Part shown: in pieces, positions 50,463 to 59,608 of the stretch
How positions within the stretch are numbered: position 1 is the first letter of the stretch
Layout: the number at the start of each line of letters is the position of its first letter
Source of the DNA: JANXQG01 sp963719885
GTDB taxonomy: Bacteria > Planctomycetota > Planctomycetia > Pirellulales > Thermoguttaceae
Direction: 5' to 3'
Length of the DNA: 64,000 nt
Assembly (NCBI GenBank): GCA_963719885.1
Contig: CAVRDP010000032.1
Location: 62,001 to 126,000 of the forward strand
Notes under the pieces: generated by a model
What the model saw: the letters and a program-made list of their open reading frames with translations, nothing else
Databases searched by the model: none
Told to the model about the DNA's origin: nothing
Made by a program: the position numbers and the translations under genes

Positions 50463-50930
50463 TGCCAGTGCCATTTCGGCCTGCTGGCTCATGGTTTCCA
50501 GGGCATGTTCCATCTGATGGGGATCGGGTCGCAACGGGCTGGGCCCCAACTGCTTCAGCCGTTGGACCATGATCGTGACGATTTCCGCGAACCGCCCGCC
50601 CTCGGCGGACGAGAGGTTGAACATTTCCAGCCGCTCGGGCTCCAGGCCGATCTCGCGGAGCAACTGCCTGGCGCGGACGACGCGCTGCCGTGCACGGAGA
50701 TTGCCCTCCAGGAAATGGCATCCGCCTTCCAGGCAGCCGGCCACGATGACGCCGTCCACGCCGCGTTCGAAGGCGGCCAGAAGGTAGTTCACCTCGATCT
50801 TGCCCGTACACGGCAGCCGCAGCACGCGGACGTTCTGCGGGTATTGCAGCCGCATGGAGCCGGCCAGGTCCGCCGCCGCGTAGGCGCAGTAGTGGCAGCA
50901 AAATGCAAGGATCAGCGGTTCGCGGTCCAT
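50430..50930 (-). CDS. mvhD: MvhD-like iron-sulfur electron-transfer subunit
   Basis: The 166-residue protein has the MvhD/FlpD core: ILAFCCHYCAYAAADLAG, RVLRLPCTGKIEVNYLL and VIVAGCLEGGCHFLEGN, giving the conserved Cys set for one [2Fe-2S] cluster. MvhD carries electrons between a hydrogenase or dehydrogenase and HdrA. The C-terminus (GEKSHDSCRS) is encoded by the duplicated metV start region, so the original end may have been slightly different. It overlaps the hdrA gene by 19 bases. Confidence 0.9.
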   Translation of the reverse strand: MDREPLILAFCCHYCAYAAADLAGSMRLQYPQNVRVLRLPCTGKIEVNYLLAAFERGVDGVIVAGCLEGGCHFLEGNLRARQRVVRARQLLREIGLEPERLEMFNLSSAEGGRFAEIVTIMVQRLKQLGPSPLRPDPHQMEHALETMSQQAEMALAGEKSHDSCRS

Positions 50931-53900
50931 AGTTCAATTCTACTCCATCGCGGCGGGGCCACGCCGACCTCTTCGGGATAAATGGGCTGGCGCCGCGGTT
51001 TCTCGACCTCGACCTCCAGCAGGCTGTTCACCTCCGCCAGGATCTGGGAATCCATGAAGTGCCGCAGCGTAATGGCCTTGGCCGGACACTCCGCCGAGCA
51101 GCTCCCGCAGCCCATGCACACGGCCCCTTGGACCTCGGCCTTGTTGTTCGTTCCCACTTGCGGGGCCATGTAGGGGCAGACGTGAACGCACGTCATGCAG
51201 GAGATGCACTGGTCCGGATCGACCCAGGCGATCTGGCCTCCGACCGACATCTTCTTCCGCGAGAGGATCGACGCCGCCCGGCCCGCCACCGCGGTGGCCT
51301 GGGAGATCGTCTCGCTGATGAACTTCGGCGCGTGGGCCGCCCCGCAGAGGAACAACCCCTCGCTGGCGAAATCGACCGGGCGAAGCTTCATGTGCGCTTC
51401 GAGGAAGAACCCGTCGGCATTCAGCGGCACCCGCAACAGCTCAGACAGCTCGCCGCGATCGGCCCGCGGCACCGCCGGCGCGGCCAGGACGACCAGGTCC
51501 GGCTCGAGGACCAGGTCGCGGCCCAGCGAAGGCTCCCGCGCCGTGAGACGCAGTTTCGTATCACGACTGTAGGGAACGCCCTCCGTGGCGTTCCATGACG
51601 GCTCACCATCCGGAACGCCACGACCCGCAAGCGGGTGCCCCGCGTTCCCTACAGCATTTAGCAACTGCGGCGGCTGCTCCGGTTCATATCGGATGAAGAG
51701 CACGCCCTTCTCCCGCGCCTCGCGGTAGGCCGCCTCGCGGAACCCGTAGGTCCGCATGTCGCGGTAGAAGACGACGATTCGGGCGTCCGGCCAGCGGCGT
51801 TTCAGCTCCAGGGCATTCTTCACCGCCGTCGTGCAGCAGACGCGGCTGCAATACGGCCGCTGGTCGTCGCGCTGCTCGACGCATTGGATCATCGCCACGG
51901 TGGCCTGCTTGGGCAGCGCGATTTGGTCTTAGTCCCAGCCGATCGGACAGCTCCAACTGCGTCAACACCCGCTCGTTCTTGCCATAACTGAACGTGCCCG
52001 GCTTCTGCTCCGTGGCGCCGGTCGCCACGACGACCACGCCGTGATGGATCTCTATTGTATCCGGCGCATCTGTTCGCCGTTGGCGGACGGCACACGACCC
52101 GCAAGCGGGTGCCCCGTGCCTGCTACATTGGCGATCTGGGAGGAGAATTCGCCCACGTGCCCGCCGACCTTCGCCACGCGCGATTGCAGGTGGACGGTGA
52201 TCCGCGGATGGGTCTTCGTCCGCTCGATGGTCTCGGCCAGCAGCGCCTGGACGTCGCGGCCGTCCAACGTGCGGTGGATCTGGCAGATCGTGCCGCCCAG
52301 GCGATCGCTCTTCTCGACCAGGTGGACGGGGAAGCCTTGGTCGGCCAGGGCCAGGGCCGCCGTCATGCCGGCAATGCCGCCGCCGACCACCAGGGCCGCG
52401 TTGTTCACCGGGGCGGTCGCTTCCTGCAAGGGTACGAGGGCGGCCGCCCTGGCCGCTGCCATGCGGACCAGGTCGATCGCCTTCTCGGTAGCGGCGCCCG
52501 GGTTGCCCGAGTGGACCCAGGAGCATTGATCGCGAATGTTGGCCATTTCCAGCAGGTAGGGATTAAGCCCCGCATCGCGGAGCGTGTCGCGGAAGATCGG
52601 CTCGTGCGTCCGCGGCGTACAGGAGGCGACCACGACCCGGTTCAAGCGATGCTCGGCGATCTTAAGCTTCATCTGGTCCTGGTTGTCGTCGGCACAGGTG
52701 TAGATGTTCGTCTCCGCGAGGATCACGCCGGGCAAGTGCCGCGTCTGTTGGACGACCCGCTCCACGTCGACTACGGACGCGATGTTGCTGCCGCAATGGC
52801 AGACGAACACGCCGATCCGCGGCGGTTCGTCGCACACGTCGCGCTCGGGCGGATAGGCTTTGGTCCGCACGCGACTGCCGCGGGCCTTGGCCAGAAGGGT
52901 CATCGCCCGGGCCGCGCAGGCGCTGGCTTGCATTACCGTGTCGGGAATGTCCTTGGGCTCCTGGAACGCGCCCCCCACGAACACGCCGGGCCGGGAGGTG
53001 TCCAGCGGCCGGAACTCGTCCGTGGCGGCGAAACCCCAGCGGTTGAGCACCACTCCCAATCGCTGGGCCTGCTCCTGCAAGCTGGCGCTGGGTTCTAGAC
53101 CGAGCGAGAGCACGACCATGTCGAACTCTTCCTCGGCCTGCTTCAAATCCTGTAGGGAACGGACTCCGTGCCGTTCCACTTCGTCCGGAACGGCACGGAG
53201 TCCGTTCCCTACAATCCCTTCGCTGCCGGCATAGATCAGCCGCAGGTTGCGCGTGCCGGGCATCTCGTAGACGCGGGAAATGAAGGAGCGGATGTAGCGC
53301 ACACCCAACTGCTTCTTCGCCCGATCGCAGTAGCGGTCGAAATCCTTGCCGAACGCGCGGAGGTCGAGGAAGAAGATGGTGACGTCGAGTTCCGGCTCGT
53401 GCTCCTTGGCCAGAATGGCTTCCTTCGTGGCGGCCATGCAGCAGATCGACGAGCAGTAGGCGTTGTCGCAGGCGTTGTCGCGCGAGCCTACGCACTGGAT
53501 GAAGGCCAGCCGCCGCGGCGTCTTTCCGTCGGCGGGCCGGCGGATGTGGCCGTGCGTGGGGCCGGCGGCCGAGAGCATCCGTTCGAACTGCACGCTGGAA
53601 AGCACGTTGGGGGCCAGCCCGTAGCCGAACTCGCCCCGCCGCGCGGCATCGAAGGCCTCAAAGCCGGGAGTGAGGACCACGGCCCCGACTTCCAATTCGA
53701 GCTTCTCGACCGGCTGATCGTAGTCGATCGCGCCCGCCTGGCAGACCTTCGCGCACAGGCCGCACTCGCCGGTCGTGAAATGGACGCAGTTCTCGCGGTC
53801 GATGACCGGCACCCGCGGCGAGGCCTGCGGATGGGCCAGGTCGATCGAAGGCCGGCCCTCCAGGTATTGGGCATAGCCGGTTTGATGCAGCTTGGGCCGC

Positions 53901-54487
53901 CGGGCACTGATCGTCGCCAGATCGACGGCCCCGGTAGGACAGACGAAGACGCAGGCCCCGCAGGCCTGGCATTGATCGCTGGGCTCTTGGAAGGCGGTAT
54001 GGACGCGGCGCTTGCCGCCCCGGCCGAACATGCTGATCGCGCCCCGGGCCATCAGGTCGTTGCACGTCCGTACGCACAGCCCGCAGAGGATGCACTTGCC
54101 TTCGGCGGCCTTCTCCAGCGGCGTCTGCTGTACGCCGAGTTCCGCGGCCAACTGGGCCAGTTCCTGCGATTGCGGCGCCTCGGCCAGAAGCAGCTCGAGC
54201 ACGGTGCGACGCGACTCCTGCACGGCTTCCGTGTCGGTGCGGACAACCAAATCCTCTTCGACGGGATAGCTGCACGAGGCGACCTGCCGCGGACCCCTGG
54301 GGGTATCGATTTCGACGAGGCAGACGCGGCACGCGCCGTAGGGCGACATTCCGCGGTAGTGGCAGAGCGTGGGGACCGAGATGCCCATCTGACGCGCCGC
54401 GTCGAGGATCGTCGCCGTCGCCGAGACGGTCGTCGCGCGGCCGTCGACCGTGATCCGCACCCGGTCTGAGGTAGTGGTTTCTGTCAT
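50912..54487 (-). CDS. hdrA: Large HdrA-type flavoprotein with NuoG-like N-terminus (two frame breaks)
   Basis: Residues ~1-80 form a [2Fe-2S] ferredoxin (TLCHYRGMSPYGACRVCLVE) and ~120-200 NuoG-like 4Fe-4S motifs (CILCGLCVRTC, CQACGACVFVCP). Two HdrA-type modules follow: RLAFIQCVGSRDNACDNAYC, CHCGSNIASVVDVERVV, FAD fold ALVVGGGIAGMTAALALAD, then MIQCVEQRDDQRPYCSRVCC. The C-terminus has two 4Fe-4S motifs (CISCMTCVHVCP, CMGCGSCSAECP). The frame breaks near 52065 (at a repeat element) and near 51925; restored length is ~1,190. HdrA is the electron-bifurcating flavin subunit of heterodisulfide reductase; the NuoG-like front suits an NADH partner. At least three palindromic elements are translated within it. 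Confidence 0.85.
51567..51654. repeat. Compound palindrome in hdrA (CTGTAGGGAACGC arms)
   Basis: Perfect 13-base outer arms (51567-51579, 51642-51654) enclose GGCGTTCC/GGAACGCC and ACCCGCAAGCGGGT (51623-51636). It is translated as part of LNAVGNAGHPLAGRGVPDG, absent from ordinary HdrA sequences, in the module near the C-terminus. Confidence 0.7.
52097..52110. repeat. ACCCGCAAGCGGGT element in hdrA, at a frame break
   Basis: This core and its flank (CACGACCCGCAAGCGGGTG) match the 51567-51654 element. It encodes AGTGHPLAGRVPSANG. The reading frame is lost about 30 bases further on (near 52065), so the insertion itself may have disrupted this gene. Confidence 0.65.
53151..53213. repeat. 63-base hairpin with perfect 27-base arms inside hdrA
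   Basis: Arms starting TGTAGGGAACGGACTCCGTG and ending in the exact complement, …GGAGTCCGTTCCCTACA, flank a 9-base loop (53178-53186). The length is a multiple of three and it is read as GIVGNGLRAVP then DEVERHGVRSLQD, an insert in an otherwise conserved domain. The perfect arms suggest a recent or actively maintained insertion. Confidence 0.85.
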
Positions 54488-54491
54488 TGGT

Positions 54492-56435
54492 TTATTCCGT
54501 TACAATTGCTTCGCCGGGGCAAACGCTACGGCAGGCGCCGCAACGGGTACACTTCCCGTCGTCGATGCGGTGGGCCGACTTCCGCTGGCCGTCGATGGCA
54601 TTGGCCCCGCAAACCTCCTTGCACTGCCCGCAGCCGGTACACACGTCCGGGTCGATCCGCAGGCGGATCAGGTTGCGACACACGCCCGCCGGACATTTCT
54701 TGTTGTTGATGTGCGACTCGAACTCGGCGCGGAAGTACTGCAACGCCGTGAGCACCGGGTTCGGCGCCGTGCCGCCCAGCCCGCAGAGCGAGGCCGCCTT
54801 GACCGTGCGGGCCAAGCGCTCGAGCAGCGGGAGGTCCTCGGGTACGCCGCGGCCCTCGCAGATCCGCGTGAGGATGTGGAGCATCTGCTTCGTCCCTTCG
54901 CGGCAGGGCGAGCACTTGCCGCACGACTCGTCGGCGGTGAAGGCCAGGAAGAAGCGGGCCAGGTCGACCATGCAGGTCCCCTCATCGATCACGATCATGC
55001 CGCCGGAGCCCATCATCGAGCCCGCCGCCGCGAGTTTTTCGTAGTCGATGGGCAGATCCAGCAGCGAGGCGGGGATGCAACCGCCGGAGGGCCCGCCCGT
55101 CTGGACGGCCTTGATCGGCCGCTTGCTCCGCATTCCGCCGCCGATCTCGAAGATCATCTCGCGGAGCGTCATGCCCAACGGAATCTCGACGAGGCCGGTG
55201 TTTTTCACGGCGCCCACGAGGGCGAAGACCGTGGTGCCGCGGTTTCGCTCGGTCCCTTTTGAGGCGTACCACGCCGCGCCCCGGCTGAGGATCGGTCCCA
55301 GGCTGGCCCAGGTCTTGACGTTGTTGATCACCGTGGGCTTGCCCCACAGGCCCTTGACGGCCGGGAACGGGGGTCGCGGGCGGGGCTCGCCCGCATAACC
55401 TTCGATCGAGGCGATCAGCGATGTTTCCTCGCCGCAGACGAACGCGCCAGCCCCGCGGCGGACCTTGATTCGCAACGAATGGCCGCTGCCGAAGATGTCA
55501 TCGCCCAACAGCCCACTCTGCTCGGCCTGCCGGATGGCGCCGGTGATGGTCGAAACCGCTAACGGATACTCACTGCGGACATAGATATATCCTTCGTGGG
55601 CGCCGATGGCCACCGAGCCGATGAGCATGCCCTCGATCACCGCATGCGGATCGCCTTCGAGCACGCTGCGGTCCATGAACGCGCCGGGATCGCCTTCGTC
55701 GGCGTTGCAGATGACATACTTGACGTCAGACTCGACCTGCCGGGCGGTCTGCCATTTTCGGCCGGTGGGGAAGCCGGCGCCGCCGCGGCCGCGGAGCCCG
55801 GACTTCAACACTTCGTCGATCACTGTCTCAGGGCCCATAGCCGTCAGGGCCCTTAGGGCCCCGCGGTAAGCGCCGCGGGCAATTGCCTCTTCCAACGAGA
55901 GGGGATCGATCGAGCCGCAATTCCGCAGGATGACCCGGCTCTGCCGGCGGTAGAAGTCCACGGCCGACCACTCGGGGATGTTCTTGTAGTTCCCCTCTCC
56001 CGCAACCATGAGTACATGGTGCCCGGGGAGAGGGGAGTAAGAATGGCGTTCGCCGGTGGCGACGTGCTCCTCACCGTCCAGGCGGCAGAGGGCCGATTTA
56101 GGTTTCACATCGCGCCCGGCTGCATAGCTTTCCAGCAACTCGGTCGTCTTCTTCGCCGTCATGTTGCCGTAGCTGATCCGCGGCCCGCCGGGAAGGACCA
56201 GGTCCAAGAGAGGCTCCCGCTGGCAGAAGCCAATGCAGCCGGTGCGGGCCACGACAGCATCGAGCCCGAGCCGCTTGACCGCTTCGACGGCCGCGGCTTC
56301 GACCTCGCGAGCCCCGGCGGCGATGCCGCAGGTTGCCGAACCGACGAGGATCTTCAGCCGCCCGGGGTAGAGGCTCGACGTGCCCTTGGCGCCAAGTTGG
56401 TCGAGGTCGTCTTGCGTGCGAATCGGACCGCTCAT
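54492..56435 (-). CDS. nuoF: NADH-binding flavoprotein, NuoF/HydB type
   Basis: The 647-residue protein has an N-terminal thioredoxin-like [2Fe-2S] domain (GSATCGIAAGA, ARTGCIGFCQREP), the NADH/FMN domain (LRGRGGAGFPTGRKW, YVICNADEGDPGAFMDRSVL, EETSLIASIEG), the 4Fe-4S motif CGKCSPCREG … SLCGLGGTAPNP and two C-terminal ferredoxin motifs (CTGCGQCKEVC, CTRCGACRSVCP). This is the HydB/HndC-like form used in bifurcating hydrogenases and related complexes. It would bring NADH electrons to the Hdr part or the reverse. ATGA overlap with the upstream nuoE fusion and a 4-base gap to hdrA. A palindrome (55991-56036) is translated near residue 135-150. Confidence 0.92.
   Translation of the reverse strand: MSGPIRTQDDLDQLGAKGTSSLYPGRLKILVGSATCGIAAGAREVEAAAVEAVKRLGLDAVVARTGCIGFCQREPLLDLVLPGGPRISYGNMTAKKTTELLESYAAGRDVKPKSALCRLDGEEHVATGERHSYSPLPGHHVLMVAGEGNYKNIPEWSAVDFYRRQSRVILRNCGSIDPLSLEEAIARGAYRGALRALTAMGPETVIDEVLKSGLRGRGGAGFPTGRKWQTARQVESDVKYVICNADEGDPGAFMDRSVLEGDPHAVIEGMLIGSVAIGAHEGYIYVRSEYPLAVSTITGAIRQAEQSGLLGDDIFGSGHSLRIKVRRGAGAFVCGEETSLIASIEGYAGEPRPRPPFPAVKGLWGKPTVINNVKTWASLGPILSRGAAWYASKGTERNRGTTVFALVGAVKNTGLVEIPLGMTLREMIFEIGGGMRSKRPIKAVQTGGPSGGCIPASLLDLPIDYEKLAAAGSMMGSGGMIVIDEGTCMVDLARFFLAFTADESCGKCSPCREGTKQMLHILTRICEGRGVPEDLPLLERLARTVKAASLCGLGGTAPNPVLTALQYFRAEFESHINNKKCPAGVCRNLIRLRIDPDVCTGCGQCKEVCGANAIDGQRKSAHRIDDGKCTRCGACRSVCPGEAIVTE
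55991..56036. repeat. Palindrome in nuoF (TCCCCTCTCCC arms with ACCATG/CATGGT core)
   Basis: Eleven-base perfect arms (55991-56001, 56026-56036) surround ACCATGAGTACATGGT. The core with its GCCCG flank recurs as ACCATGGGTACATGGT near 62290-62305 in the glutamate synthase gene. It is read in frame as SPLPGHHVLMVAGEG. Confidence 0.7.
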
Positions 56436-57358
56436 GCGAACTGCTCCAGGATATTCACGACCTTGTCGAGTTTCACTTTACCGAACGTGACCCCGTCGAT
56501 GCGCATGGCGGGGGCCAACGCGCAACAGCCGATGCAGCGCACGGTGCGGAGGGTGAACTGTCCGCGAGAATCGGTTTCCCCGGCGGCGATACCGATCTCC
56601 TGTTCGAGGCGTTCCAAGAGAAGCCCCGAGCCGCGCACGAAGCACGCGGTGCCCAAGCAGATCTCGATCGTGTGCCGCCCCACCGGCGTCAGGCTGAAGG
56701 CATTGTAGAAGCTGGCGACGCGGAGGATCTCGGCCAGCGAAATCTTCAGCCGCACGGCCAAATATTCCAGCACCGGACGGGGCAGATAACGCCGATCGTC
56801 CGTCACGTCCTGCAGGACCGGGATCAGCGGAGCCCGATCATCGCGGTAGCGGGCCAGGATCGCATCGACCCAGGCCGCATCTTGGGCCGTAAGATGTTCA
56901 CCGGGCTGCAATGCGGGCGTCGGCTGGGGAACGTAGCGCACCGGGCACTGGGACCAGCAATCGCCGCAGCCCGTGCATTTTTCGGCGATGACGCCGCGGG
57001 GACGGCGCTGGACCCCGACTTTGAAGGCCCCGGCCTCGCCTTCCAGCGATTGGACGTCGGCCATCGTAAGCACTTCGATGTTATAGTCGCGCATGCACTG
57101 CACCAGCTTCGGCGAAATGATGCACGTGGCGCAGTCGCCCGTCGGAAAGGTTTTGTCCAAGCGGGCCATCGTACCGCCGATCGTCGGGCTCTCTTCGACC
57201 AGGTAGACGGCGAACCCGGCCGCCGACAGGTCCAAAGCGGCCTGGATTCCAGCCACCCCGCCGCCGCAGACCAGCACCGAGCCATTGGGCGTTTGGCCAT
57301 TGCCATTGGCGTTCGTTGCACTGTTGCCGCTGGAGGCGATGATCGTATTGGCGTTCAT
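56432..57358 (-). CDS. Fusion of HdrA N-terminal flavin domain with NuoE
   Basis: After a low-complexity Asn/Gly start, residues ~25-150 are the N-terminal HdrA segment: SVLVCGGGVAGIQAALDLSA, GGTMARLDKTFPTGDCATCI, ISPKLVQC and CTGCGDCWSQCPV. Residues ~165-308 are NuoE, the thioredoxin-like [2Fe-2S] subunit (LPRPVLEYLAVRLKISLAEI, ICLGTACFVRGS, VRCIGCCALAPAM). The two are normally separate proteins. The fusion puts the Hdr flavin next to the NADH-dehydrogenase cluster in one chain. ATGA overlaps join it to hdrB upstream and nuoF downstream. Confidence 0.88.
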   Translation of the reverse strand: MNANTIIASSGNSATNANGNGQTPNGSVLVCGGGVAGIQAALDLSAAGFAVYLVEESPTIGGTMARLDKTFPTGDCATCIISPKLVQCMRDYNIEVLTMADVQSLEGEAGAFKVGVQRRPRGVIAEKCTGCGDCWSQCPVRYVPQPTPALQPGEHLTAQDAAWVDAILARYRDDRAPLIPVLQDVTDDRRYLPRPVLEYLAVRLKISLAEILRVASFYNAFSLTPVGRHTIEICLGTACFVRGSGLLLERLEQEIGIAAGETDSRGQFTLRTVRCIGCCALAPAMRIDGVTFGKVKLDKVVNILEQFA

Positions 57359-58306
57359 GAGGCGCCTCCAACCATTGGGAGAGGGTCGGGGTTAGCACGG
57401 CCCGTCATAGGTCCCATGGGACTTATAGGACTCATAGGACTTTTGGAGGAGATGTCCGCCACCAGTGCATCTGCACTTACACTGAGCGCCTCCAGTCCCA
57501 GTTCCTTGGCCGGAATTCCCAAGGCAAGGCCCAAGAGCTGCGTGACGTACAGGACCGGCGTCTCGGGAATGTCGCCGCCGGCCTTGACTGCATCGGACTG
57601 CCGCAGATCCAGGTTGAGCTGACACAAGGGGCAGGCCACCGCGATGCACCGCGCCGGCCTGCCGGGCCATCGTCAGGAGCTTGCGGCCCAGACGCCCCAC
57701 GACCTTGCTCTGCGTGATCGACAGGCTCGCCCCGCAACACTCCGTTTTATACGGCCAAACGACCGGCTCCGCCCCAATCGCGGTCACCAGGTCGTCCATA
57801 CAGGTCGGATTTTCCGGGTTGTCGAAGGCCACGACCTCCGGCGGCCGCGTGAGCAGGCAGCCGTAGTAACATGCCACGCGAAGGCCGGCCAGCCGTTGCT
57901 GGACCTTCTGCCGAATGCCATCCAGGCCGAATTGGTTCACGAGGACGTCGAGCACGTGATGGACCTCGACCTCTCCGGCGTAGGGCTTGCCGGTGACCCG
58001 CTCGGCCCGTTGGCGCTGGTCTGTCTCGTTGCGGACCTGGTGATTGGCGGTCCGCAGCCGGGCGTAGCACGAGGCGCACGCGGTGAGCACGGGGAGGCCC
58101 ATCGCCCGGGCCTTCTGCAAATTCAGCACGGGCAGCGCCACCGCCAGACTGGCGTTAGTGCTGTGGGCCGGCGTGGAGCCGCAGCACACCCAGTTGGGAA
58201 TTTCTTCCAACTCGATGTCCAATTGGCGGCAGACGGCGCGCGTCGACTTGTCGAAATCCCAGGCCGTCGACTCGAGACTACAGCCCGGAAAGTAAGCGTA
58301 TTTCAC
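57355..58306 (-). CDS. hdrB: HdrB-like subunit, CCG-domain protein (one frame break)
   Basis: A GTG start at 58306 with AGGAGG upstream. Two CCG motifs bind the noncubane clusters: NWVCCGSTPAHSTN (~40) and YKTECCGASLSITQ (~195), plus CASCYARL and YYGCLLTRPPE. Near 57640 the frame shifts by one base; the continuation VACPLCQLNLDLRQ … VLYVTQLLGLALG completes the second motif set and ends at 57355, overlapping the next gene by four bases. The C-terminus includes a translated repeat (KSPMSPISPMGPM). HdrB is the site of disulfide reduction in methanogens; here the physiological substrate is unknown. Confidence 0.85.
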
Positions 58307-58861
58307 CCTTGATCCTCCTCTTCAGCCCGGCGGAAGACCTGCCGCAGCTCCGAGAGATTTCCGCTCCGTTTGGGCAGGAAGGAGAGTTTTCCTTTGGCCA
58401 GCATCTTGGGCACCTTGTCGAACGTCGGCCATGAAGTCCCCGGTGCGCAGTTTATAGGCCGCCATCATGCCGGCCTCGAACACCCGGCCATGATGGCGAA
58501 CGCTGCCCAGGAACGAGCGGTTGAACTGCTTGCCGTGAGTGTCGGGGATGTCGGCCTTCCGCTCGATGGCGAGGATCCGCAGGGCGTCCATCACCGCGGC
58601 GATGTCGATTTCCATCGGGCAGCGCGTGGTACACGCCTCGCACGACGCGCAGAGCCAGATCGCCTCGGATTCCAGGACCTCGCCCTCCAGACCCAGGTGG
58701 GTCAGCCGCATCACCTGGCTGGGCAGGAAGTCCATGTCCGGCCCGATCGGGCAGCCGCTGGTACACTTGTGGCACTGGAAGCAGGCGCTGACGGGTGTTC
58801 CGCTGCGACGCTCGACTTCTGCGAGAAAGCCGGTATCGTTCCACTCGATTGGGTTCGTCAT
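58303..58861 (-). CDS. hdrC: HdrC-like ferredoxin subunit (one frame break)
   Basis: Two 4Fe-4S motifs are present: ACFQCHKCTSGCPIGP and CASCEACTTRCPMEID, then IDIAAVMDALRILA and FNRSFLGSVRHHGRVFEAGM, as in HdrC. Near 58428 a one-base shift ends the first frame in an unrelated tail; the other frame continues DKVPKMLAKGKLSFLPKRSG to a TGA at 58303-58305 that overlaps the hdrB GTG. This fits the operon's usual overlapping style, so the corrected end is preferred. It passes electrons between HdrA and HdrB. Confidence 0.85.
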
Positions 58862-58863
58862 CG

Positions 58864-59526
58864 CTATTCGTCTCGTTGTGTAGATGGCTTAATTCGAGCT
58901 CTTGAATCGTCATTCGCAATGCCAATGAGCAGTTTATCGATCTGCCGTGGTGTGAGCTTGATCGAATGGGTTTTGTCGATGTGATCGCGAAGCCAAACAC
59001 AACGTCTCACAAAGTCTTTGTACTCGCCGTCACATGCATCAACCGTAATTTCGGGGATCTTGCCTAGTCGCGGAGCCACCTTGTTGATGGCCTCGCTCGC
59101 GCCACTGTCGTAAATGTAGAAAGCATCCGGCCGATGAAAATGCAAGTACTTCGAGGCTAACGACCGCATTTCAAGTCCTGTAATCTCCTTTAGGAGGTCC
59201 GTCAGCTTCTTGTGGGTGAAAATGGTGCTGGGCGCGCCTGGGACGCCTGTTGGCGAAATAGATGCGATCCACATGTCGATGTGCGAGTCCCTGATTGCGG
59301 GAACGACCTTTAACTCGTAGAAGTCGTCGCCAATCTCCTCGGCGTTGCGACGGCGCTCGATTGAAGCGGCATACACGCGACCGATGAGCCATAATTTCGC
59401 GACGATTTCCTCGGCCAATTTGTGTTCAGGATGATTCTTGCACAGATCGTACAGCACGCAATTGCCAAGATCCCAGACCCATTTTTGCTGGGCAGACTCA
59501 ACGTCTGTTTTTGTGATCGGCCTCAT
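58864..59526 (-). CDS. Hypothetical protein inserted in the Hdr operon
   Basis: The 220-residue soluble protein starts MRPITKTDVESAQQKWVWDL with GGAG upstream. It has no iron-sulfur or flavin motif. Segments such as CVLYDLCKNHPEHKLAEEIV, KYLHFHRPDAFYIYDSGASE and RQIDKLLIGIANDD suggest an α/β fold that I cannot assign. Codon and base use look more A/T-rich than the neighbours. It ends two bases before the hdrC start, and an 82-bp gap with a hairpin separates it from the glutamate synthase gene. It may be a recent insertion. Confidence 0.6.
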   Translation of the reverse strand: MRPITKTDVESAQQKWVWDLGNCVLYDLCKNHPEHKLAEEIVAKLWLIGRVYAASIERRRNAEEIGDDFYELKVVPAIRDSHIDMWIASISPTGVPGAPSTIFTHKKLTDLLKEITGLEMRSLASKYLHFHRPDAFYIYDSGASEAINKVAPRLGKIPEITVDACDGEYKDFVRRCVWLRDHIDKTHSIKLTPRQIDKLLIGIANDDSRARIKPSTQRDE

Positions 59527-59546
59527 TTTATTGCTCCAACTGTAAA

Positions 59547-59578
59547 CGCCCCCGCCTGGGCTTGCCCCAGCGGGGGCG
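59547..59578. repeat. GC-rich hairpin between glutamate synthase and the hypothetical gene
   Basis: CGCCCCCG-C-CTGGG pairs with CCCAG-CGGGGGCG around CTTGC (one bulged C). No T-run follows on the minus strand, so it is more likely a processing/REP hairpin or attenuator than a full terminator. Confidence 0.5.
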
Positions 59579-59608
59579 GCAAGACTGAGTTATTTTCGCT
59601 CGGACGAA

